A stretch of 64,000 bases of DNA from Epiperipatus broadwayi (GCA_028023455.1 JAQFVV010012419.1:746001-810000); one strand, 5' to 3'; positions 49,759 through 62,912 are shown, counted from the stretch's first letter. Translations and numbers: made by a program. The notes: generated by a model from the sequence alone, not told the origin.

Positions 49759-51565
49759 AAAGCATCAATGATCAACTGTCGACTGTCTCTCCAATACAGA
49801 ACCTCTCTTTTTCATATCACATTACCAAACTTGCTAATTTCACCCATGTATCTCAAAGATGATCTTTCTTGAGATTCCATTTAAAATTTCAGTTATCTAT
49901 TATCATTTGATCTAGCAATATGCCCTGCTTAGTTCCATTTCAGTCTCCTAATACTTTCAATAATGTTAGTAATATTCATTGCTGTCTCACTCATGCTTTT
50001 TATTTTTGATTTGTTCTTGTTACTCCTAACATCCATATTTCATTGAGTAGTTTTAAATTTCTATACTATTCAGCTAAAAAGCATCCTCCATCTCAAATAT
50101 ATACACAGATTTCATTTTAATATTAAATTATTTCTATCAAAAACATTCCATCCAATATGTTTCCATTAGCATTAATAATAATTATTAACTTCTAATTCAT
50201 GATTACCAATCTTCATTTTTTTCTGAGAAAATCCATTGAATATTACTTTAGTACTTTTAGCATTTATCTTTACTCTTATTTTCATCTGATAATTCTTGCA
50301 ACATTTCCTGAAATTCTGAAACATCAAAGATCCACATCATCTACAAAATCCAGGTGACAAAAATTATATCCATTTACTTTTTTATTCTCATCTGTTATAT
50401 ATTTTTCTCAATGTTAATCTTTTTAGTATTACCATGTAATCTGTTGCATTACAATAAAGTTTTTAAAATATGACAATATCTATATCTTGATAATCCAATG
50501 CTTTAATCACTATAGAAATGCTTTTGAAATCAAATGCCTTTTCATAATCTACAAATGCAAAGCATAAAGGCCCCTCATATTCTTTAGTCCTTTCTATAAC
50601 CTCTCTTAACACTTTGATGTAATGCACTATGCTAAAACCATTTTTAATTTGTTTTTTGGGTTAGTTGGAATTCAAAATTCATTGTAGATGAATTGTGATT
50701 ATCTTGGCAAAGATTTTGTATAAAATTAATAGGTCTGAAATCCTTAAATTTTCTTTATCATCTTTCTTAAATATCAATAATATTATTGCATTCTTCTAAT
50801 CATCTGATATATTTTTACTGTTTAGACATTTGACGTGATTTTGCCAACAATTTTTCTATTTTATGTGTTTCTTTTAAATCAATAAAAATTTCATCACTTC
50901 CTGGAACTTTTTCCTTCTTCATAGATTTAATTACATATCTCACTTCTTCATTTAAAATACTTGAAAATTGAAAAGATTTAATAAGTGTAGGAGAGACTTT
51001 ATTTTCTTATTCTTTATTACTATATAATTATTTATAGAACTCTTCCAAACATTTTATGATATCTCTGATTTTAATTTCTTATTGCAGAAACAATTTTCCT
51101 TCTAATAACAAGATGTTGTATTACATTTCTGATATTTTTATTTTTTTCTACAGCTTTCTTAGCTAATTCACAATTTTCTTATATACTTATTAATTCTTTT
51201 TTTGCATCATTACACAAAACTCTAGATATTCTATTCAATTTAATAAGTAATTTTTTATATTTTTTCATATTCTTTCTCTTCTTCATATATTGTCATTTCA
51301 GTAAAAAATATACTGGAAAATTGCTGCTTTTTGTACCATCTATTTTTTTTACAGTTCTTTGTAGAGTAATAGTTGTCTTTTTATTGACATCAGTCAAGTC
51401 TGAACCATTGTCAAAGTGTATTAATATTTAAAACTATTTATAATTTCTACTTTCATTGGAATATTTCTCAAAGTTAGGAATATCCATTGCTTATATTGTC
51501 CTTTGTAATAGTTATAAGTCTTTCTAATTTCACTGCAAGAAATATCTTACATCTGCCTAATCAGT
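49759..51565 (-). mobile_element. Decayed RTE LINE, copy 3
   Basis: It aligns by eye with copy 1 from about 33755 to 36365: the same RT motifs appear in degraded form (for example 50490-50640 against 34750-34910). No frame of useful length survives, so this is the oldest of the three. It runs uninterrupted through the site where copy 1 carries its hAT insertion. It is 5'-truncated inside the endonuclease. Confidence 0.8.
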
Positions 51566-54055
51566 GTTAGTATATGAATATTTATTTTTATGCATTTTTT
51601 TTACAGTGCTTTGTATTATTATATTTCAAAATCTTAACTGTCTAGCAGACTTCCTCAAAGCTGTAACTGAGACACATATATATTTCTTAAAAGATTTGGT
51701 TTTTGAAGTGAATGATGGGAAGGCCATTTTGTTTTGTATATATATATATATATGTTGTATGTATCATTGAATTTCACTGCTAATAGTGAATCGGTGTATA
51801 TGTGCAAGCAGATATGCTTGCTTCATGTTTGCTCAAATCTAAAACTATTTCCCAGTGTACGTCATATATTTCCATATATACTCGCACACACTAGTACCTG
51901 TGTATGTATAATTTAAAAATCTTTAAAGTTAAAAGTTATTTAAATCACGTCACATTTTAAGTTTAAGAAGAAAATATTTTATTAAAGAAAAGAGCGTGAT
52001 CAATTAAGTAATAGGAGTGGAATGTATTTCATACAATGGAAGATAGGCCAGGTAATGGAAGCAAACCATTACTAAAGTTATGTAAGTGCCTTATTTCATC
52101 ATCTAGCGTAATAACAGAAACAAAGATCAAGAAACCCATGTGGTGGCACAAAGGACTGTGAAAGCAAATTTAAGATGGAACAGCAATTAGAGAAATTAGA
52201 TTGAAAGCCATTAAGAAAACTCACGACATACAGCCCCAGGCATATAAGAAGAGAATGGGGCATTGTTCAAGACAGATATAATAAAAATCATAAAAGAGTA
52301 ATTAAGAAGGAAGGTGGGTGACATTCAGGATGTTAATTAGGTGGTTGAGGCTAGGAAGCCTAGGTAGGGGTTTAAACTAGGAGCATGGGGGTAACCCTGT
52401 GTCTGCTGGGTGAGAGTCCTTGTTTGGTGTTTCAACCTTGTTGACTGATTATACAATCTTGACCATTACAAAAGATGATGATCGCAGAAGAATTTTAGTA
52501 AAGTTTTGTTCTTCGGCAACTATTGTGATGTTATATGATTTTTCAGTATATATAGATGAATATTACAGCAATTTCTCACATATAGACTTTTTATAATCAA
52601 AATAATGTTGTTGGTTTTTTTATCTATTAATGTATCTGTTTATTAACACACTCAGATTTGTATTTGTTGTTGGAAGATCATCAAGGAATCTATGAAATTC
52701 AAAATTTTTGATGCCCAAAATTTACATGGATTGATCACATAATTATATTAATGTAAGTATATAACAATACTTTTAGTGAAGTCAACTACATTGGCTTTTG
52801 CATTGTATTTTCTAAATGCTGACCGCACTTCTGACTGGGATCATATAAAAATTTTAGCTAGATTGGAAAAATAGGATTTCTGGGCTGTAAATCACAGTCT
52901 GATAAAATTCTGAAAAGATTTGACATTTGAAACAAATATGAAGAAATTCAATGCACTGCAGGCTTATAGACGCCCCTTCTAGCACTCTCCATTCTATAGT
53001 TATTTGATCAAAAAACAAGAAGTGATGTTTCACCAATTCTAATTGGTCAATTCCCTGAAAAATTCAACACACTTTCACTATTATTTGAGATACAGTCCAA
53101 TGTCATAATACAAAACACTTCTGTGAAAAAGTTTTCTTTATCTATAAATCAGAATCTTTTAAGGGTTTGAAATAAAAGGATATTTTTGGAGATTTTATAA
53201 AGAATGTTTTAATTGCTGAACATTTCCTAAAAACTTTTTTAATTTCATATTTTAATCACAAAAATCTTTGTTACAATATATACATAAACATATTCTTAAA
53301 TATCTAACATGCATGCATAACCATACATGCATGCTCATATATATATAATGCATGCATACCATTTTTCTTAAGTTTTTATATCTCATATAATGTTTTTTTA
53401 TAAATTATTGCTAATATTTCACTACATGAATTAATTAAAAATTAACTATCAGTTGGCAAAATGCAGAAACTAGCAAACAATTAAAACTGCAAAATAAAAT
53501 AATGATGATGACAGTACTAAGTAATTGATATCTTTCACCACTGATTCATTTGTAGTTTCTTTACAATTTGAGCAAAACAAACTATATTAAATCATTAATT
53601 ATAAGCCCTATTCACTCCTGCTATTCTCAATAACATATAATATAAAACCCATTAGCAATAACCAAGGCCTCAATGATTTACATTTGTGATGAATCACATT
53701 TCAAATAATCATGACCTAATAAACAATTCATTTAGTCAACAGATTGTCCCAAGACTTATTTTATGCTCCAATTAAAATACCAAGATATCTATTTCCTGCC
53801 CAATTTTGAAAGGTTATCTATCTGCATTACCCACCAGAGTTTAAATAGAAAATTATCCGCTGTATTTAAATTTTCTCATGGTCAATCTGATCTGAAACCT
53901 AAAACAGTGGCAGATTAGCTGCAAGGTTCAAGGTTGGTCTTTAATTGAACAGATCTAAGCATCAATACACTACAGTAAGCAAAAGAAAAAACCATGATGA
54001 TTACAACACTGCTCAACTTATAGTTTAAATAAAATCACATCTAATATTCATTTAC
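51566..54055. other. Intron sequence, nothing definite
   Basis: Contains (TA)n near 51740 and a slightly GC-richer, gene-free stretch at about 52020-52450. I found no open frame or element ends that I can defend. Confidence 0.4.
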
Positions 54056-54238
54056 CTGAACTTTGAAAATATCTGGAAACTCTTTTCTGACACATAAAGT
54101 AACTTTACGAGTCAAGTAAACTGCTAGCTTATATAAATCCTGCTGATGTATTCCTAGTTTTTTTAAAGTTGGAATAGCATGATCTGGATCAGCCTCTTTA
54201 ACTCCATATATTGCAGGTATAGCTGTTTTCTTGAGTAA
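54056..54238 (-). CDS. POLRMT: POLRMT exon carrying motif B (fingers O-helix)
   Basis: This exon has 61 codons, phase 0 to 0. The acceptor is a good pyrimidine-rich ...tttgtttcag and the donor is CAG|gtaaat. The peptide opens LLKKTAIPAIYGVK and ends in IFKVQ. It aligns with the family's motif B, where a Lys followed eight residues later by Tyr-Gly contacts the incoming nucleotide and sorts NTP from dNTP. The Lys (residue 3) and Tyr-Gly (11-12) are kept, but the usual Met-Thr between them reads Ile-Pro here. The rest matches the long helical stretch leading to the next exon, and the join ...KVQ/KWLRQ reproduces the family pattern ...IQ/HWL. The exon is secure; whether the Ile-Pro change alters function is unknown. 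Confidence 0.93.
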
Positions 54239-54815
54239 CTGAAACAAACAAGAAGTCATTTCTCATTTACGGATTATCATCTAGTTATTTTACAAAGTTC
54301 TTACAAACAGAAAATATCTTCTTCATTGTACAATATATTTGTACATACATAATTCAATGGAGGAAATACATAAGAATAGTATTTTTGTAGTGTAAATTTC
54401 ACTACACCACTCTTACACAAGGTAGGGACTGGTTTCTATCGACTCTGAAAATCTTGCTTGAGAGAGTTTTAATGAAAATTTTTCTCAAAAGTAACATTTA
54501 TTAGTTAAAAGATTACAAAAATTTTCAGGTAAACCTACCCGTTGAGAATTACAAAGTGTTCAATGTTACATGGTAAAACAATTACTGACCAAGTTTATAT
54601 AAAGTGCATATGCTCGATAACAATTATATCCATAAAAACGTTACTATAATTTTGATTAAAAATTTAACTACAGAAACATTTATTATCGGATAATCTCTAG
54701 TCTAATGAATGACTAATAAAAATTATTAATATACTTTCATTAAGTGATTTGTGTCAAAGTTTTGAGGGTAGTATATTTGACACATATCAATTAAACAGTG
54801 GTAATTTGTCATCTA

Positions 54816-57800
54816 TATATATTGCAACCTAAATAAAAAGAGAGAGAGAGATGGGAAGGAAAGAGAGAAATCAGAATGTGAGAGAAGGGAGGAAGGAAGA
54901 TGAGCCAATTGTATCCTAAAGGAAGAGAGAGAGAGGAGTGAGAAGAGAGGATGGAAGGTAAAGAATGGGAAGGGAGCGGGAGTGTTGAAAATGGAGAAGA
55001 GAAAAGAAGAGAGAGTAGATGAAGATAAAAAGAGAGAGAAATCAGAGGAGAGTGTGAAAAAGAGAAAGGAGAAGAGACAAAAAAAAGTAAATAAATAATC
55101 AGACTCTTCAGCTAGACCCAGCGGGATTACAATAAAATTTACAAAGATGATAGTACAGAGAGATCTATAACAAGATGGAGGAAAAAATCATACAATATTT
55201 CCAAATAATCAGGACATAATAATAATAATTTGGAATAAATTATTGAGGGAAATTTTCTACTTTTATCAATTATTTATAAGACTTAACCTTCCATCCAAGC
55301 ATATTTTCTGAGCACAATAGGTTTGTGACTAAAGGAAAAAAATAATCAACTAAAGTTTCCTATCTCATATTTCAAAATAAACACTATTCTTGTCATTGCT
55401 TCTAATAGCATAATTTGTAATAAATTAAATGAAACAAAATACCATAAAATGTGCTCTTCTCCTAGCACAGGGAACAACCAATAAATACCCATCCTACACT
55501 AGTAATACCTAATATTGAGATATAGAAAATCAAGTAAATCAATGCAAAAACAACAAGAGTAACTAATCTTAGAACTCCTACTGTAACTCTTGTGAAAAGT
55601 ACTAATATGAAGTTGCCTACTAAGTAAATGAATAGCTGAATGATATCCTGGGTGACTATAAGAGGCAAACCCTTACTTGAAGTGACCATGTCCTAATACA
55701 AGACAACAATATTTATCAAAATTATTAAAAGAATATTTACTTAAATATTTAACTGCATAATTAAAAATATTTAAATTCAGACTAATTATAGCCCTTTACC
55801 CAGGACATCACTCGAGATAGAAGAAAGACAATGGTGCTTTTTATGTCCTTCCACCTTCCAACAGACAACTTTCATAAGCAACTAAATGTAAACTGACATT
55901 AAAATAATACAATAGTGTGTAGTCTAAAATAGTATGGACAATCTTCTAAAATGTTAAACCATTTTCATTTTATATAACATTATCTTCTATCTTAGAAGAT
56001 AACACAGTTTAAAAATACTTCTCAAGCAAAATATTACTTTTGGTATCTGGAAACATAAAACTATCTGTTACAGTGATTTCATCCAGAAATGACAATTATA
56101 TGCATAACTTTATCTTATTTCTGTTGATATAAAAGTATTCTGTGTGACATTAATTAAATGAAATAATTAACCCAAGACAATAACATATAAAAAAAAAATA
56201 AGCAGAAACTAAATTTATTTTAAATAAATACTCAATAAGTTTATTTACAATATCATATAATAAAATAAAATTTACATAAACTTGGAAAGATTGGCAAGAT
56301 AGGGCTGTTAACAAATATAGTCATTTGAATGACAGTATTTAAACAAATATTTTGGTCTTACATATAAACTACTAAAGTTTTTTTTGAAAAATAAATCATT
56401 TTACATAAATCACCCTATTGAACAGGTTATTTAAACGGAGAGTTAATCCCAGCCACTCCTTATACATCTCCAATATAAGCAAACCCTCAACAAATTTTGG
56501 GCAATGTAAAATGTATATGCTTACATTGGATTAATCATTAGCTTATTAACATATAATTTCTCTTTATTTATCTATTCTATTATAATAATAAGTAACCAGG
56601 ATTAATGAACCGATTGCTAATACTGAACATTATCAGCTAAATAAATTTAAGCAATAGCTGGCATATCTAAAATAAATCTCAAATTACAAAATAAATATTC
56701 TCCTATTGCTTAGAAATTTGAATTAATAAATAACTGAAAAAATAAATGAAATGTATGAGCCATTCATCAGAAGTCATTTGCACGCATAAAATTAAGAAAT
56801 TATCGTCCACATAATATAAATTACTAAAATGTTACAACTAAATGACTTACACATCCATCGGCGAAAGTTCTAGATAAATACAGCAATTACATAGCATGTG
56901 TGGATTGACATACTGGGCATATGCTTACAAGTTAAACATTTAAAATTACTAACTGTTATTAGTTGGTTTGTGGATGATTATAGTATTATAACAGCACAAT
57001 AACAGACATTGTTGCACCCTTAAGCACTAAAATAACCAAGTGCAACCTGAAAAAATTAAATTCATCAAACTAGCATAGTATCACATATCAAAAACACAAT
57101 ACAACGTCACCTGTTATGGTGGAAAAGTAGCTTTAAATACATCATGAGTGATAGGCCAAATACAGGCTCTGCAGAGCAAACTAGCATAATCAATAAATAC
57201 ATCATAAGAATGATGGCTTCCAAACACCTCCTTCTGAGGCAACAGAGGATGCCTGAACTTTTGTCACAGCGCATCAAGAAAACAGAGAAAGACACACCAA
57301 TAACAAGTACCTTCTAAATATGTGATAATAATCAATGGAAATAGGCACTATCACCTCACGGAACAGCATAATAAGGATGGGGGACTTATCCACTCCATCA
57401 AGCACAATAATAAATATAATAGGGCCTTACTTTGTGAGGCCAAGTAATACTATAACAACAACAACGATACAAATATCACTATAATTAATTAAAATCATAT
57501 TTAAGAAACTTTTAAGCACAATAATCAATGTCTGAACCAACAAATGCAATTTTAAGTCAAACGACTATATATAAAAAAATTAATTCAGAAGATTAATAGC
57601 ATATGAAAATCTTAGGCACAAGTAACAATGCACACATGTATGGAATGTTAAATATTAAAGTTTTGGTAACATGTGGACATGAATAATTCTATGAATAAAA
57701 GTGTGAGAATAATAATTCTCAGTACATAAAAAAAGAATACTAGTGGCTATAATTACTATGGCACTTAGAGAAAACTTCTGATAATTGCTTTAGCACATCA

Positions 57801-58010
57801 CTGAGTAGAATACCATACATTTAAAATTACTATTAGTGAGAGATGAAAATCTCCACTGATTCAGAATGAATAAAATATAAATTAGCTTACCAAGCACCTA
57901 CCAATTGTATAATAAAATATTACCTGAATTAAGACTAAACTTATATAAATTAATTACCTGGTAGCACATGTACAATACTAAACAATATGATATTAAATGT
58001 AACAAATTTC
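54816..58010 (-). mobile_element. Second locus of the TATATTGYRACC repeat family, reversed
   Basis: The left edge TATATATTGCAACC (54816-54829) is the inverted form of the end at 20536-20547. A GA-rich tract (54836-55085) and the marker tcttcagctagacccagcgg (55107-55126) follow, mirroring 19960-20530. Blocks as far as about 57500 resemble 17640-18010. A hydrophobic 75-codon frame at 55462-55689 is probably incidental. The 5' end is not visible and may have been lost where RTE copy 2 begins at about 58021. Confidence 0.5.
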
Positions 58011-59663
58011 CCAAAAAAATATTGCATAAAAACAACTACATCATCTGCAAAATCTAAATGACTTAAATAATCTCCATTTACTTTCATTCCTTTAGTTTCC
58101 CATTTTAATCGACAAAATACTTCTTGCAGCGCTGCGGTAAAAAGTTTAGGAGATATGGAGTCATCTTGTCTTACACCCTTCCCAATGTTGACGTTCCCAG
58201 TATCATTATGTAATCTAATTTATGTAATCTAATTGTTGCTGTTGCATTTTTATAAATATTCTTCACAATATGGCAATATCCTGGATCTATATCTTGATGA
58301 CCTAATGCTTTAATCACTGAAGAAATGTTTATAGAATCAAATGCCTTTTCATAATCTACAAATCCAAAACCTAATGGTAATTCATATTCATTTGTCCTTT
58401 CTATAACTTCTCTCAGTACCTGGATATGATCTATTGTATTAAAACCATTTTTAAATCCAGCTTGTTCTCTTGGTTGGTGGAAATCCAATGTTCTCTGTAG
58501 ACGAGTTATAATTATCTTGGTAAAAACTTTGTATAAAACTGATAAAAGGCTGATAGGTCTGTAATTTCTAATATCTTCTTTATCACCTTTTTTTAAATAT
58601 TTATATTATTACTGCATTCTTCCAATAACCTGGTAGATTTTATCATTTAGACATTTGGTATATAACTTTACTAAAAAATTTTCTATTTCTTCACCTGCTT
58701 CTTTTAATATATCAATTATAATTCCATCATTACCTGGAGGCTTTCCTTTCTTCATACATTTAATTGCATGACTCACTTCTTCATTTAAAATTCTGGGCAA
58801 TTTGGAAGATGTAATAGATATAGGAGGTACTTGTTCTTTATTATATAATTCTTGATAAAAGTCTTCTACCCATTTCATGATGTCATCTCTCTTTTTAGTA
58901 ATAATTCCATCTTTTTTTCTTATTGCAGATGTAAATTTCTTACCAATACCAAAATGTTGTTTACATTCTTGAGACTTATTTTCTTCTACAGCATTCCTTG
59001 CTAGTTCACAGTTATATTTTCTTATATCATTTTCAACTCTTTTCTGCACCATTTTACAAAATTCGAAATATTCGATCCTTTTTAACGCATCATTTTTGTA
59101 TATCTTCATATTCCATCTTTTCTTCATAAATCCTCTAGTCTCAATAGAAATTTTATTGGTCAATTGCTGCTTTTTTCTACCAGCTATCTTTGTTGCAGTT
59201 TTTAAAAGTGTATCAGTTATTTTCATACTAATTTCATTCAAATCTGAATCATGTTCAAAATCAACTAATATTTGAAACATTAGGAATATCAACTGGAAAT
59301 ATTGTTTTTCTTAATAACTTTTGTCTCTCTAGTTTTACATTAACACGTAACTTACACCTTACTAATCGATGATCACTTCCTGTGTTAAATTTATTAAGAA
59401 CATTACAATCTTGAAATAAGTATTTTCTGTTAGTCAAAATATAATCCAATTCTGCTGTACCTTCATTTGGATGTTTCCATCTCCATTTCCTTTTAACATT
59501 TTTCTCAAAAAAAGAATTCAAAATATAAAGTTTTTCTTTTTCTGCAAACTCCACAAGTCTATGTCCTCTCTCATTTTTATTACCATAACCAAAATTACCT
59601 ACAGCACTTTCAACATTTATTTGTTTACCAATTCTAGCATTAAAGTCTTCCATAACAATTTTA

Positions 59664-61600
59664 GGTACTTGAGTATCAACTAAGCTATGACGTACTACAC
59701 AAGCCGCCGGTAGATAAGATCGACGATGAACCAAAACAATGTCATGGCAAGTGAAACATTGACATGACTAATCGATAGAAGTGGTCAAGGTATTTTCGTG
59801 GTTACCTTCGAGATTTTGTAATATTGCAGTGAATTGTGGTAAATAGGTGTCTTTTACCTGCTGTCGTATTTCAAGCAAGGTGTTTTTTCTATTGTCTGTT
59901 ATACACCATTTTGTGAGATTTAATATTACATTTTGCTAATTGCGGAATTATTGCTAATTTCTGTGATTTTGAATTATTGCTAATTTTACATTTTGATTGC
60001 TGACTAATTACCATTTATTTGTGATTTTGATTAATAATTTACATTTTGATTGCTGTGTTATTTTTATTACTAATTTATTACTAATCACAATTTATTACTA
60101 ATAAACAACGATTATTTAACGGAATTCATGTGGAGGTGATGCTTCAAAGATGACCCTTTTACTGTTATTTTGCAACATATCCGTGAATTCAATCCACCAC
60201 AGTGACTTTTATTTGTAAGTACAATTTATTTAATATACCTTTTTTTTTCTTTAATTTTGTAATTTTGTTTCATAAACGATATGGGGAAAATTGCTTGTCA
60301 TGGCGTCATTTATCCTTTTTCATTATCACAGTAGCTGAGAAAGGAAATTGTTTGTAGTTAAAATTTTGGGTAATTTTGATAACAATTTTTTTGTTCTTTT
60401 TGTTAAATACCATCCCAAAACAAAACAAAAAAAAGGTGATTACTTAAATATTGCTTATAATTATATTCTGGAAACAGTACGGCTAAAAATTGCTTGTAAA
60501 ATCTGCCATTTATGAAAGGTAGTTAGTTTTAGTAAATGTTTGAGAGCAATTTCTCCCATTTTTTTTTTTTAAATGTAATCAATTTGGCTTTGTTAAATAC
60601 CATACCAAAAAAAAATATGATTTTTTACCTCTTATTGTAGCTTTTGTTTGTCGATTACTTAAGTATTGCTTATAATAATATTCTGGAAACAGTACGGCTA
60701 AAAATTGGTTGTAAAATCAGCCATTTTACATTGTTCAAGAATTGCAGCATTTATGAAAGGCAGTTATTAGTAGTAAATATTTGAGAGCAATTTTTACCCC
60801 CTTTTTTTTTAATGTAATCAATTTGGCTTTATTAAATACCATCAGAAAAAATATATATATTTTTATCTATTATTTATTGCTTTTGTTTGTCGATTACTTA
60901 AATATTGCTTATAATTATATTCTGGAAACAGTACGCGTAAAAACTGGTTCTAAAATCCGCCATTTTACCCTTTTTTCGTAAAGCAGCATTTACAAAAGGA
61001 GGTTACTTGTAAGTAATAAATTTGGGTTTAGCTATTATTTCTTTTGTTTGAATATTAAAATATCATTGAAAATACTGATTTTTGATTATTTATATTTACA
61101 TTTTCATAATTATTTTACAGTAGCAAATGATAGTTAAATATCGTTAATAATTTTTGGTTTATTTAATTTTTCATATTTACATTTTCATAATTAGTATTGC
61201 ATTTTCGGGCATTTTATTGTTTACAGGACCAAATGATTATTAAATATCATTAATAATTCTAATGATTTTTGATTGTTCATATTTACATTTTCTTAATTAT
61301 TTATATTTACATTTTAGTCAATTTTTCTTATTATTCCATTTCTTTGTTCCAGGGTTTGGCCAACATGGTGGACATCTCCCTCTCCTTCTTCGATATTAAC
61401 TATGATATGACGTACTACCCCGAAGGCATATTACTCTAATCTTGTGATCTTCTCGTTGACTTCTCCATGTGACCTGCGGGCAAACTTTATCGATTAAGTG
61501 TGTTCGGAGATCACTAGGAGACGTTATCTTAAAGATCGTAAGATTAGAGTAGTATGCCTTTGGGTGTAGTATGTCATAGCTTAGTTAATACTGAAGTACC
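59664..61600. mobile_element. Unclassified 1937-bp DNA transposon with 37-bp inverted repeats
   Basis: The ends are GGTACTTGAGTATCAACTAA... and its inverted partner, identical at 34 of 37 positions. The flanks are tttta (59659-59663) and ttttc (61601-61605), a likely 4- or 5-bp target duplication. The host LINE resumes in register on both sides by comparison with copy 1. Inside are a three-copy tandem repeat, a subterminal palindrome (61406-61445 with 61540-61578) that repeats the terminal tatgacgtactac motif, and no transposase frame. It is non-autonomous; I do not recognise the superfamily. Confidence 0.85.
60441..61000 (+). repeat. Three tandem copies of a 215-239-bp unit
   Basis: The start tacttaa-tattgcttataat recurs at 60441, 60656 and 60895. 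Each copy includes attctggaaacagtacg and a gccattt stretch. Differences are mainly in A and T runs. Confidence 0.85.
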
Positions 61601-62372
61601 TTTTCAAAATATCGTTTACTCTGATCAAAAGCCTTTTGTGCATCCATATAAAAATCTTCTACTACTTCATCACTATGAGAACTTGTTGGGGCATAAATCT
61701 GAATTATCTGCATTTCCACTTTTTATTTATAATGAATCCTACTCCACTTGTATTTCCAATATTTGTGCCTTTATAATAGAGTAGTCCACTTTTTAAATCT
61801 AACTTCACAAAGTCCAATAATGTCCCATTTAATATAAGACAGTTCTTCTAATTCTTGCAATCTTCCTTCACTTGTAAGTGATCTGCAGTTGTAAGTACCT
61901 AAATAAAAAGTCATCATCAAATGGCAACCTGGGTCCGCAATCAGGGAATTTTTAGCACCCTCAAACTTCGGCCACCAACCGCTGCCCGAGTTGGTGACTA
62001 TACAGCCTCCTGGGAATAAAGGCTATAATTTATTTTTATCTGTCATGATTGTATGTATCTATTAGAAAATTTTTCATTCACACACACACATTCATTCTGC
62101 CTTATCAGGCAACTGAGAAGAAAGACCACGGTGTTTCTTGATCTTAAACTCAGAGGTAAAAAGCCTATAAACTAACCATGCTGACTAATGTGTGTTGGTG
62201 AGCAGCCATTCATGTTCATATACTATATGAATAATCACATAGTAATAACAGCTGCAACAACAAGAACGTATGGAGTGGACATTAGGAATTTGCTCTGCTC
62301 GGTTCCTTTAAAGCCTCCAAGAGGAATCAAAGGTTCTCCTTTCCGTTAACAGCAAACTCCTTTCTGCAGCCA

Positions 62373-62436
62373 GCCTTTTGTACATCCAGATGAAAATCCT
62401 CTACTTTTTCATCACAATGAACACATTTTTTTTTTA
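62373..62436 (-). repeat. Stray RTE endonuclease fragment
   Basis: About 60 bp matching the QKAFDQ-coding part of the RTE endonuclease is joined directly to the 5' end of copy 2. It matches 36680-36730 and 61628-61690. It marks a rearrangement or a truncated tandem copy. Confidence 0.6.
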
Positions 62437-62689
62437 AATATACAATACAAACATATGTAAAAATTACATATTTTAAAATTAATAGATGCAATATTGAAAT
62501 GAGTGTGCAATTGACCAATAAAAATATCATATGATAACTCCACACACAATTAGTGGTTAAAAGACAGGTTCAGACATTAAGAAACAATATTTTGTTTCAT
62601 AAATAGGATATAAAAAAATATTTTTTTTAAATAATGCTTTTATGTAAATAGCTGACTAAAAAGTACAAAACAACAAAGTTTAATATGCC

Positions 62690-62912
62690 ATTCTTGGAAA
62701 ATATAAGAGACCTTATGAATCTAGACTTGTTATAAAACAATTGGAAATTGCAAGAACCTTGTTATTTCATAAAAGTATTTCAGGTCTGTTTAAATTTTAT
62801 GATTTATTTGAGCTTCAAATGCTTTTATGGAACAACTATATTTCTGTTATTTCTAATTGCTGTATAACAAATCAAGATTCATAAGAATTCTGATATTTTC
62901 CAAGAATGGCAA
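62690..62912. repeat. Inverted duplication at the edge of a Gypsy fragment
   Basis: About 44 bp at 62866-62912 (aagattcataag...ttttccaagaatgg) recurs inverted at 62690-62735 with a few differences, around a loop of about 130 bp. The right arm is the edge of the Gypsy fragment that follows. Confidence 0.75.

Larger units (their letters stand above)
3909..54238 (-). other. POLRMT: POLRMT gene, C-terminal half, six secure exons across about 49 kb
   Basis: This span holds the 3' half of a gene for the nuclear-encoded, T7-like mitochondrial RNA polymerase, which transcribes mitochondrial DNA. Six minus-strand exons with GT-AG borders join in frame into 211 codons (633 nt) in the order of the polymerase family: motif B, WxTPxG, specificity loop, HSLD motif, motif C. 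Introns are about 6.2, 8.9, 6.4, 0.1 and 26.9 kb, and all but the 97-bp one contain transposons. The upstream palm exon with the family's HQDGSCNGLQH motif was not found before base 64000, so the 5' part lies outside the window. The 3' end is uncertain; 3909 is only the most distal candidate stop. The identification rests on motif recall, not on a search. Confidence 0.9.
58021..62370 (-). mobile_element. RTE LINE copy 2, interrupted and 3'-truncated
   Basis: The same family as 33740-37440. It reads from about 62370 down through the endonuclease, is interrupted at 59664-61600 by a DNA transposon, then continues through the reverse transcriptase to 58021. There it stops just after an intact LDFADDVV box. 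Losing the 3' end is unusual for a LINE, which normally lose their 5' end. About 80 bp is also deleted near 61715. Long frames at 58609-59292 and 58171-58488 survive, so it is younger or better preserved than copy 3. Confidence 0.88.

Noticed and set aside
55462-55689. Hydrophobic 75-codon ORF resembling a membrane protein
   Set aside because: It lies inside a dispersed repeat whose other copy (about 19600-19950) is not open, so the frame is probably chance in T-rich DNA.
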